From the NCBI GenBank assembly GCA_050694275.1, contig JBOGXF010000053.1, positions 1 to 64,000 on the forward strand: DNA of 64,000 nt. Direction: 5' to 3'. Positions 39,322-48,068 of the stretch are shown here, piece by piece. Numbering within the stretch: position 1 is the stretch's first letter; every line of letters begins with the position of its first letter. The notes under the pieces are model-generated. The model did not search any database and was not told where the DNA came from. It saw only the letters and a program-made list of their open reading frames with translations. The DNA is from JBOGXF01 sp050694275. Its GTDB lineage: Bacteria; Actinomycetota; CADDZG01; WHSQ01. Position numbers and translations under genes: made by a program.

Positions 39322-40173
39322 CTAGGCTTGGAACTGCTCCGGTACCGGGGTGCCGGGGAAGTAGGTCTCGAAGATCTCGGCATAGGTGCCGTCGGCGATG
39401 AGATCCGCCAAGGTTTGGTTGACCGCCTCGATCAGCTCCTGGTTCTCCTCGGAGAAGGCAAACCCGTAGTTCTCACCGGTGTCGAACGCCTCTGTGACCT
39501 CAAGTCCCGGGCGCTGCTCGACCTCGGCCACGGACGACGGCTCGTCGTTGACGATCGCGGTGACACGTCCTCCCTCGAGATCGGTGAACGCCTGCGAGAT
39601 GACCTGGAAGGTCTTGATCTCGACCCCTTCGGGGGCATTCTCCTCGGCATAGGCTTTGCCGGTTGTCCCCTTCTGAACCCCGATGACGTCCCCTTCGCCT
39701 AGGTCGTCCAACGAGTCGACATCGGGCGTCTCCTCGGTGTTGACTGCGAATCCCTGGCGAGCGGCGTAGTAAGGGTCGGAGAAGTCAACGACCTGGTCGC
39801 GTTCTTCGGTGATCGTCGAGGCCGCGGCGACAATATCGAACTGCCCCGCTGCAACAGCGGTGAAGATCGTGTCGAAGTTTGCCTTCTTGAACTCGACCTC
39901 GAGCCCGAGCCGCTCGGCGATCGCCCCCACCAAGTCGACATCGAATCCCTTGAGCTCGCCGCCCTCTCGGTACTCGAACGGACGGAAATCGAGACACGAC
40001 CCCACCAAGAGCGTGCCCTCCGTGAGAGTGGTAACCGCCGGGGCTTCGGTCTCGGTGTCGCCCAAGCCCCCCGTGTCTTCCGGCTCCTCCTCGCCGCAGG
40101 CAGCCGCGACCAGCATGACCGCAGCGAGCACCGCCAGCAGCTTGATGACGTATCGCCTTCGTTCGAACATCAT
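39322..40173 (-). CDS. Polar amino acid ABC transporter, substrate-binding lipoprotein
   Basis: The 283-residue lipoprotein has the lipobox LVAAAC, an acidic Thr/Glu-rich linker (EEEPEDTGGLGDTETEAP), and a family 3 solute-binding domain: DFRPFEYREGGELKGFDVDLVGAIAERL and FDIVAAASTITEERDQVVDFSDPYY. The arginine of the expected carboxylate site is in RDQVVDF. It captures an amino acid such as glutamine or glutamate. Two ATGs lie in tandem; the second (40170) is better spaced from AAGGGGG. It begins 28 bases after livF, so the Liv and polar systems may share one transcript. Confidence 0.93.
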   Translation of the reverse strand: MMFERRRYVIKLLAVLAAVMLVAAACGEEEPEDTGGLGDTETEAPAVTTLTEGTLLVGSCLDFRPFEYREGGELKGFDVDLVGAIAERLGLEVEFKKANFDTIFTAVAAGQFDIVAAASTITEERDQVVDFSDPYYAARQGFAVNTEETPDVDSLDDLGEGDVIGVQKGTTGKAYAEENAPEGVEIKTFQVISQAFTDLEGGRVTAIVNDEPSSVAEVEQRPGLEVTEAFDTGENYGFAFSEENQELIEAVNQTLADLIADGTYAEIFETYFPGTPVPEQFQA

Positions 40174-40201
40174 GTCCCCCTTCCAGTTACTGCCGGACGA
40201 C

Positions 40202-40957
40202 TCAGTCCATCTCCCCGAGATAAGCGCTGCGCATCTCGGGATTCTTCAGGAGACCCTCGGCCGTGTCGGCCAGCACGATCCTTCCGGTCTGCAGGACGTA
40301 GCCATGGTCGGCGATCGATAGCGCCATGTTCGCGTTCTGTTCGACCACGAACACCGTCGTCCCCTGTTCGTTGATCTGTTTGATGATGTCGAAATTCTGA
40401 GCGACGAGCACCGGCGCGAGCCCCATCGAAGGCTCGTCCATCAGGAGCACCTTGGGCCGGGCCATCAGGGCCCGGGCCATCGCCACCATCTGTTGCTCCC
40501 CGCCGGAGAGGGTTCCCGCACGCTGGCTCAGCCGCTCCTTCACGCGCGGGAAGAGATCGAAAATGCGGTCCAGGTCCTCGGAGACCTCCTTGTCCTTGCG
40601 GAGGTACGACCCCAGCTCGAGATTCTCCCGAACCGTCATCCGGTGGAACAGCCGGCGGTTCTCGGGGACCATCGAGATGCCCTTCTCCACCAAAGTCTGA
40701 GTCTGCTGCCCGCTTACCGTCTCGCCGTCGAGAACGACTCTGCCGGTGGTCGGTTTGACGTAGCCGAGGATGGTCTTGAGCGTGGTCGTCTTGCCACTCG
40801 CGTTGCCCCCGAGCAGACAGACGATCTCCCCTTCCTTGATCTCGAGGTTGACGTCACGCAGGACCTGGACGGGCCCGTAATGCGTGTTGACCCCTTGGAG
40901 TTCGAGCACCACCCGGCCGTCGGTCGCCGCAGATGTACCGCCCCCCTGCGAGCTCAT
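40202..40957 (-). CDS. livF: Branched-chain amino acid ABC transporter ATPase LivF
   Basis: Second ATPase of the Liv importer. The 251 residues show Walker A LGGNASGKTT, with Asn-Ala in place of the usual Asn-Gly, signature TLSGGEQQMVAMARAL and Walker B LLMDEPSMGLAP, the last being typical of LivF. It overlaps livG by 4 bases. It is the last Liv gene and is followed after 28 bases by a polar amino acid binding-protein gene. Confidence 0.94.
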   Translation of the reverse strand: MSSQGGGTSAATDGRVVLELQGVNTHYGPVQVLRDVNLEIKEGEIVCLLGGNASGKTTTLKTILGYVKPTTGRVVLDGETVSGQQTQTLVEKGISMVPENRRLFHRMTVRENLELGSYLRKDKEVSEDLDRIFDLFPRVKERLSQRAGTLSGGEQQMVAMARALMARPKVLLMDEPSMGLAPVLVAQNFDIIKQINEQGTTVFVVEQNANMALSIADHGYVLQTGRIVLADTAEGLLKNPEMRSAYLGEMD

Positions 40958-41739
40958 GTCGCGGTCGCCGCCTTCGTGCCGAGGTACGCCTCGATCACAC
41001 GCTCGTCGTGGGCGACTTCGTCGAAGGGCCCCTCTGCGATCTTTCTTCCGTAGTCGAGGACCACGACGCGATCGGACACGCCTCTGACAACCCGCATGTC
41101 GTGCTCGATCAATACGACGGTGAAGCCCTTTTGGTCGCGCAGCTTGCCGATGAGCTCGGTCAGCTCCTTCGTCTCGCGCGGGTTCATGCCGGCGGTGGGC
41201 TCGTCGAGAAGGATCACCTTGGGATCCGAAGCCATCGCCCGCGCGATCTCGAGCCGGCGCCGGTTGGCGTAGGACAGCGAGATCGCCGACTGGTCAAAGC
41301 GGTAACCAACCAGCCGCGTCCCGAAGAAGGCCAGGCTCTCCTCCGCCCGCTTCCTCGTCTCCTCCTCCTCGGCGCGAAAACGGGGCGTCCGCAGGATCGC
41401 GCCGAGCATTCCGGACTTGGTTCTGCAGTGCCGGGCGACCATCACGTTCTCGCGCACGCTCATCTCCGCGAACAGGCGCACGTTCTGGAAGGTCCGAGCG
41501 ATGCCGAGCTCGAGGATCTGACTGGGGACCAAGCCTACGATGTCCTCGGAGTTGAAGAGGATCTCGCCCGAGTCCGCGCCGATCATTCCGGTGACGAGGT
41601 TGAAAAAAGTGGTCTTGCCGGCCCCGTTCGGTCCGATGACGCTCACGACCTCACCTTCGTCGACATGGAGGTCGAGAGCGTCGATGGCGTTGACGCCCCC
41701 GAACGACTTGTGCAGGGCTTTTATCTCGAGCAACGCCAT
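40954..41739 (-). CDS. livG: Branched-chain amino acid ABC transporter ATPase LivG
   Basis: First ATPase of the Liv importer, 261 residues, with Walker A GPNGAGKTTFFN, the long LivG insert (RHCRTKSGMLGAILRTPRFRAEEEE), signature SLSYANRRRLEIARAM, where the degenerate LSYAN is normal for LivG, and Walker B LLDEPTAGMNP. Start at the ATG at 41739, two bases from the livM stop and behind a GAGCGAGG stretch. The longer open frame upstream lies inside livM. Confidence 0.94.
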   Translation of the reverse strand: MALLEIKALHKSFGGVNAIDALDLHVDEGEVVSVIGPNGAGKTTFFNLVTGMIGADSGEILFNSEDIVGLVPSQILELGIARTFQNVRLFAEMSVRENVMVARHCRTKSGMLGAILRTPRFRAEEEETRKRAEESLAFFGTRLVGYRFDQSAISLSYANRRRLEIARAMASDPKVILLDEPTAGMNPRETKELTELIGKLRDQKGFTVVLIEHDMRVVRGVSDRVVVLDYGRKIAEGPFDEVAHDERVIEAYLGTKAATAT

Positions 41740-41741
41740 GG

Positions 41742-43541
41742 TTATGCCTCGCTCGGCACGGCTTCGGCCTTCTCTTGCTTTATTTGTTCCTGCCTGAGCC
41801 ACTCGTCCTGCGCGATCTCATCCTCGTGCAACTCGGCCGCGCGTCGCCTGCTCGGGATGAAGCCCTCAGGCTTCTTCAACATCATGAATATCAGCACCGC
41901 TCCGTACGTGAGGAATCTGAACTCATCGAACTCTCGCAACAGCTCCGGAAGTCCCACCAGCACGAAGGCGCCCACGAGAACCCCGGGAACGCTGCCCAGC
42001 CCGCCAATGATCACGATAATGAGTATGTTGATCGACACGACGACCGAGAAACTGCTCGGGAAGATGGCACCGATCTTCGTAGCGAAGAGCGCTCCTCCCA
42101 ATCCACCGAGAATGGCGCCGATGATAAACGCGTAGAGCTTCGCCGCGACGATATTGACTCCCATCGCTTCCGCCACGGACTCGTCCTCGCGCATCGCCAT
42201 CCATGCTCGGCCCATACGGGAGTCCTCGAGCGCGTACGTTACATACGCAGCGACGATGGCGAGGCCGAAGATCGCGTAGAAGAACGCCTGCGACCCCTGG
42301 AGCTCTATCGGGCCGACGACGATGTTCGGGATGTTGATGATCCCCTGTGCGCCCCCGAACGTTCCACTGAGCGCATCGGAAAAGAACAGGATCCGGGCGA
42401 TCTCGCCGAACCCGAGCGTGACGATCGCAAGGTAATCGCCGCGCATCCGGAGGACCGGCACGCCGACGACGATGCCGGAGAAGGCGGCGGCTATCGCCAC
42501 GAACGGAAGCGCGAGGAAGAAGGTCATCTCGGGCGAGAAGGCCGGCGCCGACGGCGAGGTGAGCACTCCCGCCGTGTACGCGCCGATCGCGAAGAAGGCA
42601 ACGTAGCCGAGGTCCAAAAGCCCGGCGAAGCCGACCACGATGTTGAGCCCCAGGGCCATCAACAGGAAGATCCCGGCGAGATCGGCGACCTCGCTCAGGA
42701 AGACCCCGAGGATCCGCGGAAGGACCGCGATCAGCAGGAGAAGGACGACCATGCCGACGATCGCTCTCTTGCGCCGTTCGCTCTCAGGCAGAGAGTAGAA
42801 ACTCTCCCGCAGCGACTTCTCCCGGCGCCCGGACGCAACGTAGAGCGCGAAGAACACCGCGAACACGATCACCGCGCCGGCTATGGACAGTCCGCTGACC
42901 TCGAACAGGAAGCTGTTCACCCCCGGCAGGCCAGCGCCTCTGAAAAGCTGCTTCACCAGCGCTTCCAGCAAACCCACGACCACCACCCACGTGACCGCCA
43001 TGGATAGCGGCCTGCGCCACCGCTCGACGAGAAGGTGAGCCGCGCCCCCGATCGAACCCAGCACGGCCCCACCGAGCAAGTAGAAGCCAAACGAAGCCCC
43101 GAGCCCGCCGCTCAGAGTGAGCGTGTCCACGAGCTCGGGAGAGAAGTGAAGAAAGATGTCGCGAATGTCGAAGGCGTTGATGAAAGCGACGAACAGGCCG
43201 AATATCACGCCCGCGATCGCTCCGGCGATCGCTCCCGCCACGACGTTACGGGAGCCGGGGCGCGATGCCTCGAAACCCTCCCGCTGCTCCGGCGGAGTCC
43301 CGCCGATGTAGCCGAACACGAACGGAATGGTCAAGAGCAGAAGGTTGGCGAAGGACAGCCCGACGATTACCTCGCGCGTCTGAAACGCCATGACCATGCC
43401 CACGGCCGCAACGAAGACGAGCGCGAGCCCGGCGATCAGGCCCATGCGGGCCGCCCGCCTGAGGTCGACCTCGCGCGCCGGAACCAGCTTCTGCGGCTCG
43501 GGAGCGGCCGTCTGCTCGATCCTGGTCGCCGTCTCCGCCAT
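41742..43541 (-). CDS. livM: Branched-chain amino acid ABC transporter permease LivM with long N-terminal membrane extension
   Basis: The 599-residue protein ends in a normal LivM permease (about residues 265-560), with LNIVVGFAGLLDLGYVAFFAIGAYT, and the coupling region SRMGRAWMAMREDESVAEAMGVN. About 260 residues precede it with six or more extra helices, including a Gly/Ala-rich pair AGAIAGAIAGVIFGLF. The charged tail after residue 570 is Gln/Glu-rich. Ordinary LivM is about 320-420 residues, so the extension is large; its function is unknown. It lies 3 bases after livH. Confidence 0.92.
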   Translation of the reverse strand: MAETATRIEQTAAPEPQKLVPAREVDLRRAARMGLIAGLALVFVAAVGMVMAFQTREVIVGLSFANLLLLTIPFVFGYIGGTPPEQREGFEASRPGSRNVVAGAIAGAIAGVIFGLFVAFINAFDIRDIFLHFSPELVDTLTLSGGLGASFGFYLLGGAVLGSIGGAAHLLVERWRRPLSMAVTWVVVVGLLEALVKQLFRGAGLPGVNSFLFEVSGLSIAGAVIVFAVFFALYVASGRREKSLRESFYSLPESERRKRAIVGMVVLLLLIAVLPRILGVFLSEVADLAGIFLLMALGLNIVVGFAGLLDLGYVAFFAIGAYTAGVLTSPSAPAFSPEMTFFLALPFVAIAAAFSGIVVGVPVLRMRGDYLAIVTLGFGEIARILFFSDALSGTFGGAQGIINIPNIVVGPIELQGSQAFFYAIFGLAIVAAYVTYALEDSRMGRAWMAMREDESVAEAMGVNIVAAKLYAFIIGAILGGLGGALFATKIGAIFPSSFSVVVSINILIIVIIGGLGSVPGVLVGAFVLVGLPELLREFDEFRFLTYGAVLIFMMLKKPEGFIPSRRRAAELHEDEIAQDEWLRQEQIKQEKAEAVPSEA

Positions 43542-43544
43542 GGT

Positions 43545-44633
43545 CTAGGCCCTCTCCCGCGCCAGTCGCTCGCCGAGGATGCCGGAGGGACGGAAGATCA
43601 ACACCAGGATCAACGTGAGGAACGCGACGACGTCCTTGAGCTGATGCGCTGCGTCAACTCCGAGCCCCGTGAGGACGAGGCTGGGGCCCATTGATTCGAC
43701 GCCTCCCAGAACCAGTCCTCCCATCATGGCGCCGATGATGTTGCCGATGCCGCCGAGCACTGCCGACGTGAACGCTTTGATCCCGGGGAAGAAACCTGTG
43801 AAGAAGTCGACACTGCCGAACTCGAGCCCGAAGAGCAAGCCGGCGACCCCCGCCATCGCGCCCCCGACCGCGAACACCAGGACGATCGTTCGGTCGACGT
43901 TGATGCCCATGAGCCGAGCGATCTCTTGATCTTCGGACACCGCCCGTATCGCTTTGCCCGCCTTAGTCTTCTCGACGAATAGATAGAGCCCGGCCATCAT
44001 CGCAAAAGCGGCGATGATGATGAGAAGCTGCACCTTGAGAAAGGGTATCCCCAGGATTTCGACCGAGCCTTGCAGCGATTGCATCGTCGGAAAGGCCTTC
44101 TTGTCGGTCCCGAACATCCCCGCGACCGCGTACTGGATGAAGAACGACGCGCCGATAGAGGTGATCAGCGGGATGAGACGGGGCTTACCTCGCAAGGGGC
44201 GATATGCGACCCGTTCGAGCACCACCGACACGAGCATCGACACCGCCATGCAGCAGATCAGCGTGAACGCCAGCGAGAAAACGGGCTGGCTGTTCCACAG
44301 CCCCGCGTCGGCCAGCGCGGTCGAAACGAAGAACCCGGTCATCGCGCCGGTCATGAACACCTCGCCGTGGGCGAAGTTGATGAACCGAAGCACGCCATAG
44401 ACCATGGTGTAGCCGAGCGCGATCAGCGCGTACACAGATCCCTGGGCGACCCCAAATATCACCAGATCGCGCCACTGCGCGCCGCTGAGTCTCCCGCTGC
44501 TGATGCTGTTGAACGCGCCCCAGGCGATGGCGAGGACCGCGCCGATGCGCACCAACCACAGAAAGCTGTCGATGATCGGGAGCTGGACCTTGCGGCGCGC
44601 TCCTACAGGACCCTGCGCTACATCCTGCGCCAT
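43545..44633 (-). CDS. livH: Branched-chain amino acid ABC transporter permease LivH
   Basis: Inner-membrane partner of LivM, 362 residues, with eight or so helices and the LivH signatures ALGYTMVYGVLRFINFAHGEVFM and the coupling helix AVSEDQEIARLMGINVDRTI, plus GIKAFTSAVLGGIGNIIGAMMGG near the end. An N-terminal cytoplasmic tail of about 25 residues precedes the first helix. A hairpin at 44675-44709 separates it from livK. Confidence 0.94.
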   Translation of the reverse strand: MAQDVAQGPVGARRKVQLPIIDSFLWLVRIGAVLAIAWGAFNSISSGRLSGAQWRDLVIFGVAQGSVYALIALGYTMVYGVLRFINFAHGEVFMTGAMTGFFVSTALADAGLWNSQPVFSLAFTLICCMAVSMLVSVVLERVAYRPLRGKPRLIPLITSIGASFFIQYAVAGMFGTDKKAFPTMQSLQGSVEILGIPFLKVQLLIIIAAFAMMAGLYLFVEKTKAGKAIRAVSEDQEIARLMGINVDRTIVLVFAVGGAMAGVAGLLFGLEFGSVDFFTGFFPGIKAFTSAVLGGIGNIIGAMMGGLVLGGVESMGPSLVLTGLGVDAAHQLKDVVAFLTLILVLIFRPSGILGERLARERA

Positions 44634-44674
44634 GTCACCTCATGTCACCCGACGGTCATCTCGAGTCAGACACG

Positions 44675-44709
44675 GACCGGGTGCCCGGCACCCCACGGGG
44701 CACCCGGTC
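44675..44709 (-). terminator. Hairpin between livK and livH
   Basis: GACCGGGTGCCC (44675-44686) is perfectly inverted at 44698-44709 with an 11-base loop. There is no T-run. As between the other binding-protein and permease genes, it probably protects the livK message or reduces downstream transcription. Confidence 0.65.
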
Positions 44710-44727
44710 GGTCTCGCTCCCAAAATC

Positions 44728-45993
44728 TTACAGACCGGCCGCCTCTTCGTCGAACGAATAGAGCGGGTCGCCGCGGACGTCGTCGATCGTCACCTTCTCT
44801 TCCGTGTTCTGGAAGACCTGGATGTTCGGGTCGGCGCAGTCACCGAACTCGTCGCACGTCAGCGTTCCGGTGAGCCCTTCAAAACCTTCGGTCGCGCCCA
44901 CCGCGTCGCGCAGCCCCTGGCGATCGATGTGTAGCGTGCCGTCGTCGTCCTCGACGACGATCTCCTCCAGCGCCTGGAACAGGATGTTGGCCGCATCGTA
45001 CGCGTGGCCGTGGAACGACTGGATCGGCCTCTCCCCGAACTTCTCCTCGTACTTGGACACGAACTCGCTGTACGCGTCGCCCGTCGGGGTGCCGGGACCA
45101 GAGAAGTACATCCCTTCGGTCGCGGGGATCTCGACGAAGGTATCCGACAGGAGGCCGTCGGCCCCCATCAGGATCTCCTCGCCGAAGCCGACGTCGCCCG
45201 CCTGCCTCGCGATGAAGTCGCCGGCAGGCTGAAAGATCGGGAAGAACAGAAGCCCCGCGCCCGATGCCTCGACCTCGGTGAGGACCGGACGCATATCCGT
45301 TTGATCCGGGCTGACCGCCGAGCTCAGCGTGATCGTGCCGCCGAGCTCCTCGAAGGATCTGTCGAAGACGCTCACAAGACCCTGGGTGTAGGGGTCGCCG
45401 TCGTGGATCGAGGCGGCCTCGGTGACGTCGAGCTCCTCGAACACGTACGTCGCGGCGGCCGCGCCCTGGATCTCGTCGTTGTGCGCGGTGCGGAAGTAGC
45501 CCGGGTTGTAAGCCTCGCCCTCCTCGCCCAGCAGCGAGGTCAGCGCGGGCGACGTGTTGGAGCCGGAGATCATCGTCAGACCGGCCTCGGACATGATCTG
45601 AGACGCAGGTACTCCGGCGCCCGAGCAGCTCGTCCCGATGATGCCGACGATCTGAGGATTGGACACGAGAGCCTGCGCCGCGGTCGTGCCGCCCTCGGCC
45701 GCGCATTGGCCGTCCTCGCTCGAGAGCTCGATGGAATGGCCTCTGAACTCGCCGCCGAGATCGTCGATCGCGATCTCGATCGCACGCACCTGGTCCTCGC
45801 CGAGGCTGGCAGTATCGCCAGAGATCGCCTGAATGGAGCCGATCTCGAGCGGCTCGTCGGGTCCGATCGTGACCGCGCCCAGCGCGCCGGGTTGGAACGC
45901 CTCCCCGTCGCCGCCGTCGTCGTCGGCGCAGGCCGCCGACACCAGCGCCAAGGCAAGCAGCATGGCCGAAAGCGTGAACCACCTCTTTCTCAT
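44728..45993 (-). CDS. livK: Branched-chain amino acid ABC transporter substrate-binding lipoprotein LivK
   Basis: The 421-residue lipoprotein has a signal sequence with lipobox LVSAAC, an acidic linker, and a type I periplasmic-binding fold: EIGSIQAISGDTASLGEDQVRAIEIAI, then IIGTSCSGAGVPASQIMSEAGLTMIS, where the serines contact the amino acid carboxylate. It delivers branched-chain or similar amino acids to LivHM. It is the first gene of the array, with a promoter at 46099-46127 and about 100 bases of leader. Confidence 0.93.
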   Translation of the reverse strand: MRKRWFTLSAMLLALALVSAACADDDGGDGEAFQPGALGAVTIGPDEPLEIGSIQAISGDTASLGEDQVRAIEIAIDDLGGEFRGHSIELSSEDGQCAAEGGTTAAQALVSNPQIVGIIGTSCSGAGVPASQIMSEAGLTMISGSNTSPALTSLLGEEGEAYNPGYFRTAHNDEIQGAAAATYVFEELDVTEAASIHDGDPYTQGLVSVFDRSFEELGGTITLSSAVSPDQTDMRPVLTEVEASGAGLLFFPIFQPAGDFIARQAGDVGFGEEILMGADGLLSDTFVEIPATEGMYFSGPGTPTGDAYSEFVSKYEEKFGERPIQSFHGHAYDAANILFQALEEIVVEDDDGTLHIDRQGLRDAVGATEGFEGLTGTLTCDEFGDCADPNIQVFQNTEEKVTIDDVRGDPLYSFDEEAAGL

Positions 45994-46098
45994 TTACTCC
46001 CCCTTGCTCACGCGGACGTGCTCGCGGCGATGCCGACTGAGAACGCCCTCTCTTAACCCCAAACCGCTCCCATCTGCTAGATGATGGAAAGCGGGCCT

Positions 46099-46127
46099 AG
46101 TTTACTCAGGCGGCCGCAAAAGTCCAA
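46099..46127 (-). promoter_or_regulatory. Promoter of the liv array
   Basis: On the minus strand -35 TTGGAC (46127-46122) and -10 TAAACT (46104-46099) are 17 bases apart. Transcription would start near 46092, giving a leader of about 100 bases before livK. This is the only good promoter seen for the genes down to 36957. Confidence 0.6.
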
Positions 46128-46207
46128 GCGATGGCCTTTGGCCCCCCCACAAGGGCTTTTCGCCTCTACTACGCGGGTCGGAGAGAGTCATCCGGGCTCG
46201 TCCCCTC

Positions 46208-46801
46208 CTATCCGGAGAGGATGGTCTGGGCGACGTCCTTCATGGAGCGGCGATCGTCCATCGCCTGCTTCTGGATGTGCCTGAACGCTTCGCTCTCGGT
46301 CATGCCGCGCTCGTCCATCAGCCTCCCTTTCGCCCGATCGACGACCTTGCGGGTCTCGAGCCGATCGGAGAGGTCGGCCGACTCCTTCTTCAGGGTCGAG
46401 AACTCCGCGTGTCGGGCGAGCGCGACCTCGATGGCGGGAAGCAGGTCCGACTTTTGAAAGGGCTTGACGAGATAGCCGATCGCCCCGGCCTCCGCAGCCC
46501 GCTGAACGAGATCCTTCTGTGAGAACGCGGTCAGGATCAGGACGGCCGCGATGTCCTCCTCGACGATCTTCTCGGCGGCCGAGAGGCCGTCGAGCCCGGG
46601 CATCTTGATGTCCATGATCACGAGGTCGGGGGTCTTCTCCCGTGCCAGGCGCAGGGCCGCATCTCCGTCGGCCGCCTCACCGACGACCGTGAGACCCTCC
46701 TCCTCGAGCATCTCCTTGAGATCGAGCCGGATGATCGCTTCGTCCTCGGCGATGAGGACCCGGGCGGGTGCTGCAGAGGGATCGGTTGAAGGCTCGGCCA
46801 T
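46208..46801 (-). CDS. ANTAR-domain response regulator (PdtaR type)
   Basis: Transcription antiterminator controlled by phosphorylation. The 197 residues have a receiver domain (about 15-130) with AEDEAIIRLDL, the phosphorylated Asp in DLVIMDIKMPG, and YLVKPFQ, then a coiled linker and an RNA-binding ANTAR domain (about 140-195) with RKVVDRAKGRLMDERGMTESEAF. PdtaR of mycobacteria pairs with kinase PdtaS, which is not in this window. Start at ATG 46801, overlapping the stop of the coiled-coil gene (TGATG). ANTAR targets are RNA hairpin pairs; none was identified here. Confidence 0.92.
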   Translation of the reverse strand: MAEPSTDPSAAPARVLIAEDEAIIRLDLKEMLEEEGLTVVGEAADGDAALRLAREKTPDLVIMDIKMPGLDGLSAAEKIVEEDIAAVLILTAFSQKDLVQRAAEAGAIGYLVKPFQKSDLLPAIEVALARHAEFSTLKKESADLSDRLETRKVVDRAKGRLMDERGMTESEAFRHIQKQAMDDRRSMKDVAQTILSG

Positions 46802-47079
46802 CACGCGTCGAGCATCCGGTCGAGCAGGCGATCCTGCTCGGCCTGCAGCTCCTCGATCTCGGCCGTCACGCGCGCCCGCTCATGCGTGAGCCGGTCGTAG
46901 TCGTCGCGCGCGACCCTGAACTCGCGGTCGGCGAGCGGGGTCTCGGCGACGAGCATCCGGGTCTTGGCCTCCTCGAGGACGTCCATCTGGAAGAGGATCT
47001 GCTCCTCGACGATCCGGAGGTCGGCCCGCGCCTTCGTGAGGCGGTCCCCGAGCTCGGAGAGGTTCTTCTGGATACGCAT
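46801..47079 (-). CDS. Small coiled-coil protein upstream of the ANTAR regulator
   Basis: A 92-residue, highly charged, almost wholly helical protein (MRIQKNLSELGDRLTKARADLR to EELQAEQDRLLDRML), predicted as a long two-helix coiled coil with no recognisable domain. It is coupled to the ANTAR regulator through a one-base stop/start overlap, so the two are likely made together and might interact. TATACT (47096-47091) lies 11 bases before the ATG and no ribosome binding site is seen. Function unknown; similar proteins often accompany this regulator in Actinobacteria, to my knowledge. Confidence 0.8.
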   Translation of the reverse strand: MRIQKNLSELGDRLTKARADLRIVEEQILFQMDVLEEAKTRMLVAETPLADREFRVARDDYDRLTHERARVTAEIEELQAEQDRLLDRMLDA

Positions 47080-47126
47080 TGGGACGGGAAAGTATAGGGC
47101 CGCGGGCCGGGCTAAGGAATCCCCCA

Positions 47127-47189
47127 TTTTTCGCGATTTTCTTGTCGTAGCCGGGTCAGTTTTTCGCGTTTTTTGTCCTAGCCGGGTGA
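47127..47189. repeat. Tandem direct repeat of about 31 bases
   Basis: TTTTTCGCG followed by a T-rich stretch and TAGCCGGGT occurs at 47127-47158 and again at 47160-47189, with several small differences. It lies in the divergent gap between the coiled-coil gene and the LAGLIDADG-like gene. It may hold promoter elements or result from slipped replication. Confidence 0.6.
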
Positions 47190-47246
47190 TTGGATGGAGC
47201 CACGAGTTTCGGCCGCGCACCCGGGACCGGGCTGGAGGCTGCCCAA

Positions 47247-48020
47247 ATGCGTCCCGACGCGGAATTCGAGATGGTGCACTACCTGATCCAGATGGGCCTA
47301 AACGACTGTCAGATCGCGCGGGCCAGCGGCATCCCCAGGGGAACGATCCGGGACTGGCGACACCTGAAAAGGAAGGCTTCCGGAGACAAGCATTCCACTC
47401 AAGGCGACTGCCCCAGGTGCGATCACGCTGTGCTCGATGGCCATTGGTACGCCTACTTGCTCGGGTTGTACCTCGGCGACGGATGCATCTCCGAGCACAG
47501 ACGCAAGGTATTCAAGCTGCGGATTAGCCTCGATCAGAAATATCCGGGCATCATCGAGGAATGTGCACGGGCCATGAAAGCAGTGCGACCTACCACCAAG
47601 ATGTCAGTCGGCCGAGTGACATGTATCGGGTGCATCGAAGTCAACTCTCATTGGAAGCACTGGCCTTGCCTGTTCCCGCAGCACGGCCCAGGGCGCAAGC
47701 ACCTTCGACAGATCAAGCTCGAGCCCTGGCAGCAGGAGATTGTCTTCGCCTATCCCGACCGGCTCCTGCGGGGATTGATTCACTCCGACGGAACCCGATC
47801 CATGAATCGGATTTTCCGAACATGGGGGAACGGACACTCTAGGTGGTACGAGTACCCGCGGTATCAGTTCACCAACTTCTCGCCCGACATTCGCAAGATC
47901 TTCTGCGACGCGTGCGATGCCTACGGGATTTCGTGGCGTCAGATGAACGCTCGCACGATCTCCGTGGCGCGCGGACCGGACGTGGCAAAGCTCGACCTCG
48001 TCATCGGTCCGAAGAGATGA
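47247..48020 (+). CDS. LAGLIDADG-like protein with N-terminal helix-turn-helix
   Basis: The 257 residues start with a helix-turn-helix (NDCQIARASGIPRGTIRDW, about residues 19-37), then a CPRC zinc-knuckle-like pair, and two LAGLIDADG-type motifs: YLLGLYLGDGCI near residue 72 and LRGLIHSDGTRS near residue 175, each with the acidic residue that would bind metal. This is the make-up of a monomeric homing-type endonuclease, here free-standing and not within an intron or intein. It may instead act as a DNA-binding regulator, as WhiA does. Start at the ATG at 47247 behind GGAGG. tRNA-Leu follows 48 bases later. Confidence 0.82.
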   Translation: MRPDAEFEMVHYLIQMGLNDCQIARASGIPRGTIRDWRHLKRKASGDKHSTQGDCPRCDHAVLDGHWYAYLLGLYLGDGCISEHRRKVFKLRISLDQKYPGIIEECARAMKAVRPTTKMSVGRVTCIGCIEVNSHWKHWPCLFPQHGPGRKHLRQIKLEPWQQEIVFAYPDRLLRGLIHSDGTRSMNRIFRTWGNGHSRWYEYPRYQFTNFSPDIRKIFCDACDAYGISWRQMNARTISVARGPDVAKLDLVIGPKR

Positions 48021-48052
48021 GACCGTGGAATCGTATGTGCTAGAGCGCGGTT

Positions 48053-48058
48053 CTACAC
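48053..48058 (+). promoter_or_regulatory. Putative -10 box (TACACT) of tRNA-Leu
   Basis: TACACT ends 10 bases before the mature 5' end of the tRNA, a normal spacing for a tRNA promoter. The -35 is weak (TCGTAT at 48031-48036). Confidence 0.45.
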
Positions 48059-48068
48059 TGTTACCGTC

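Noticed and set aside
47190..47246. ATG at 47190 as start of the LAGLIDADG-like gene
   Set aside because: It follows the tandem repeat with no ribosome site; the ATG at 47247 has GGAGG at good spacing.
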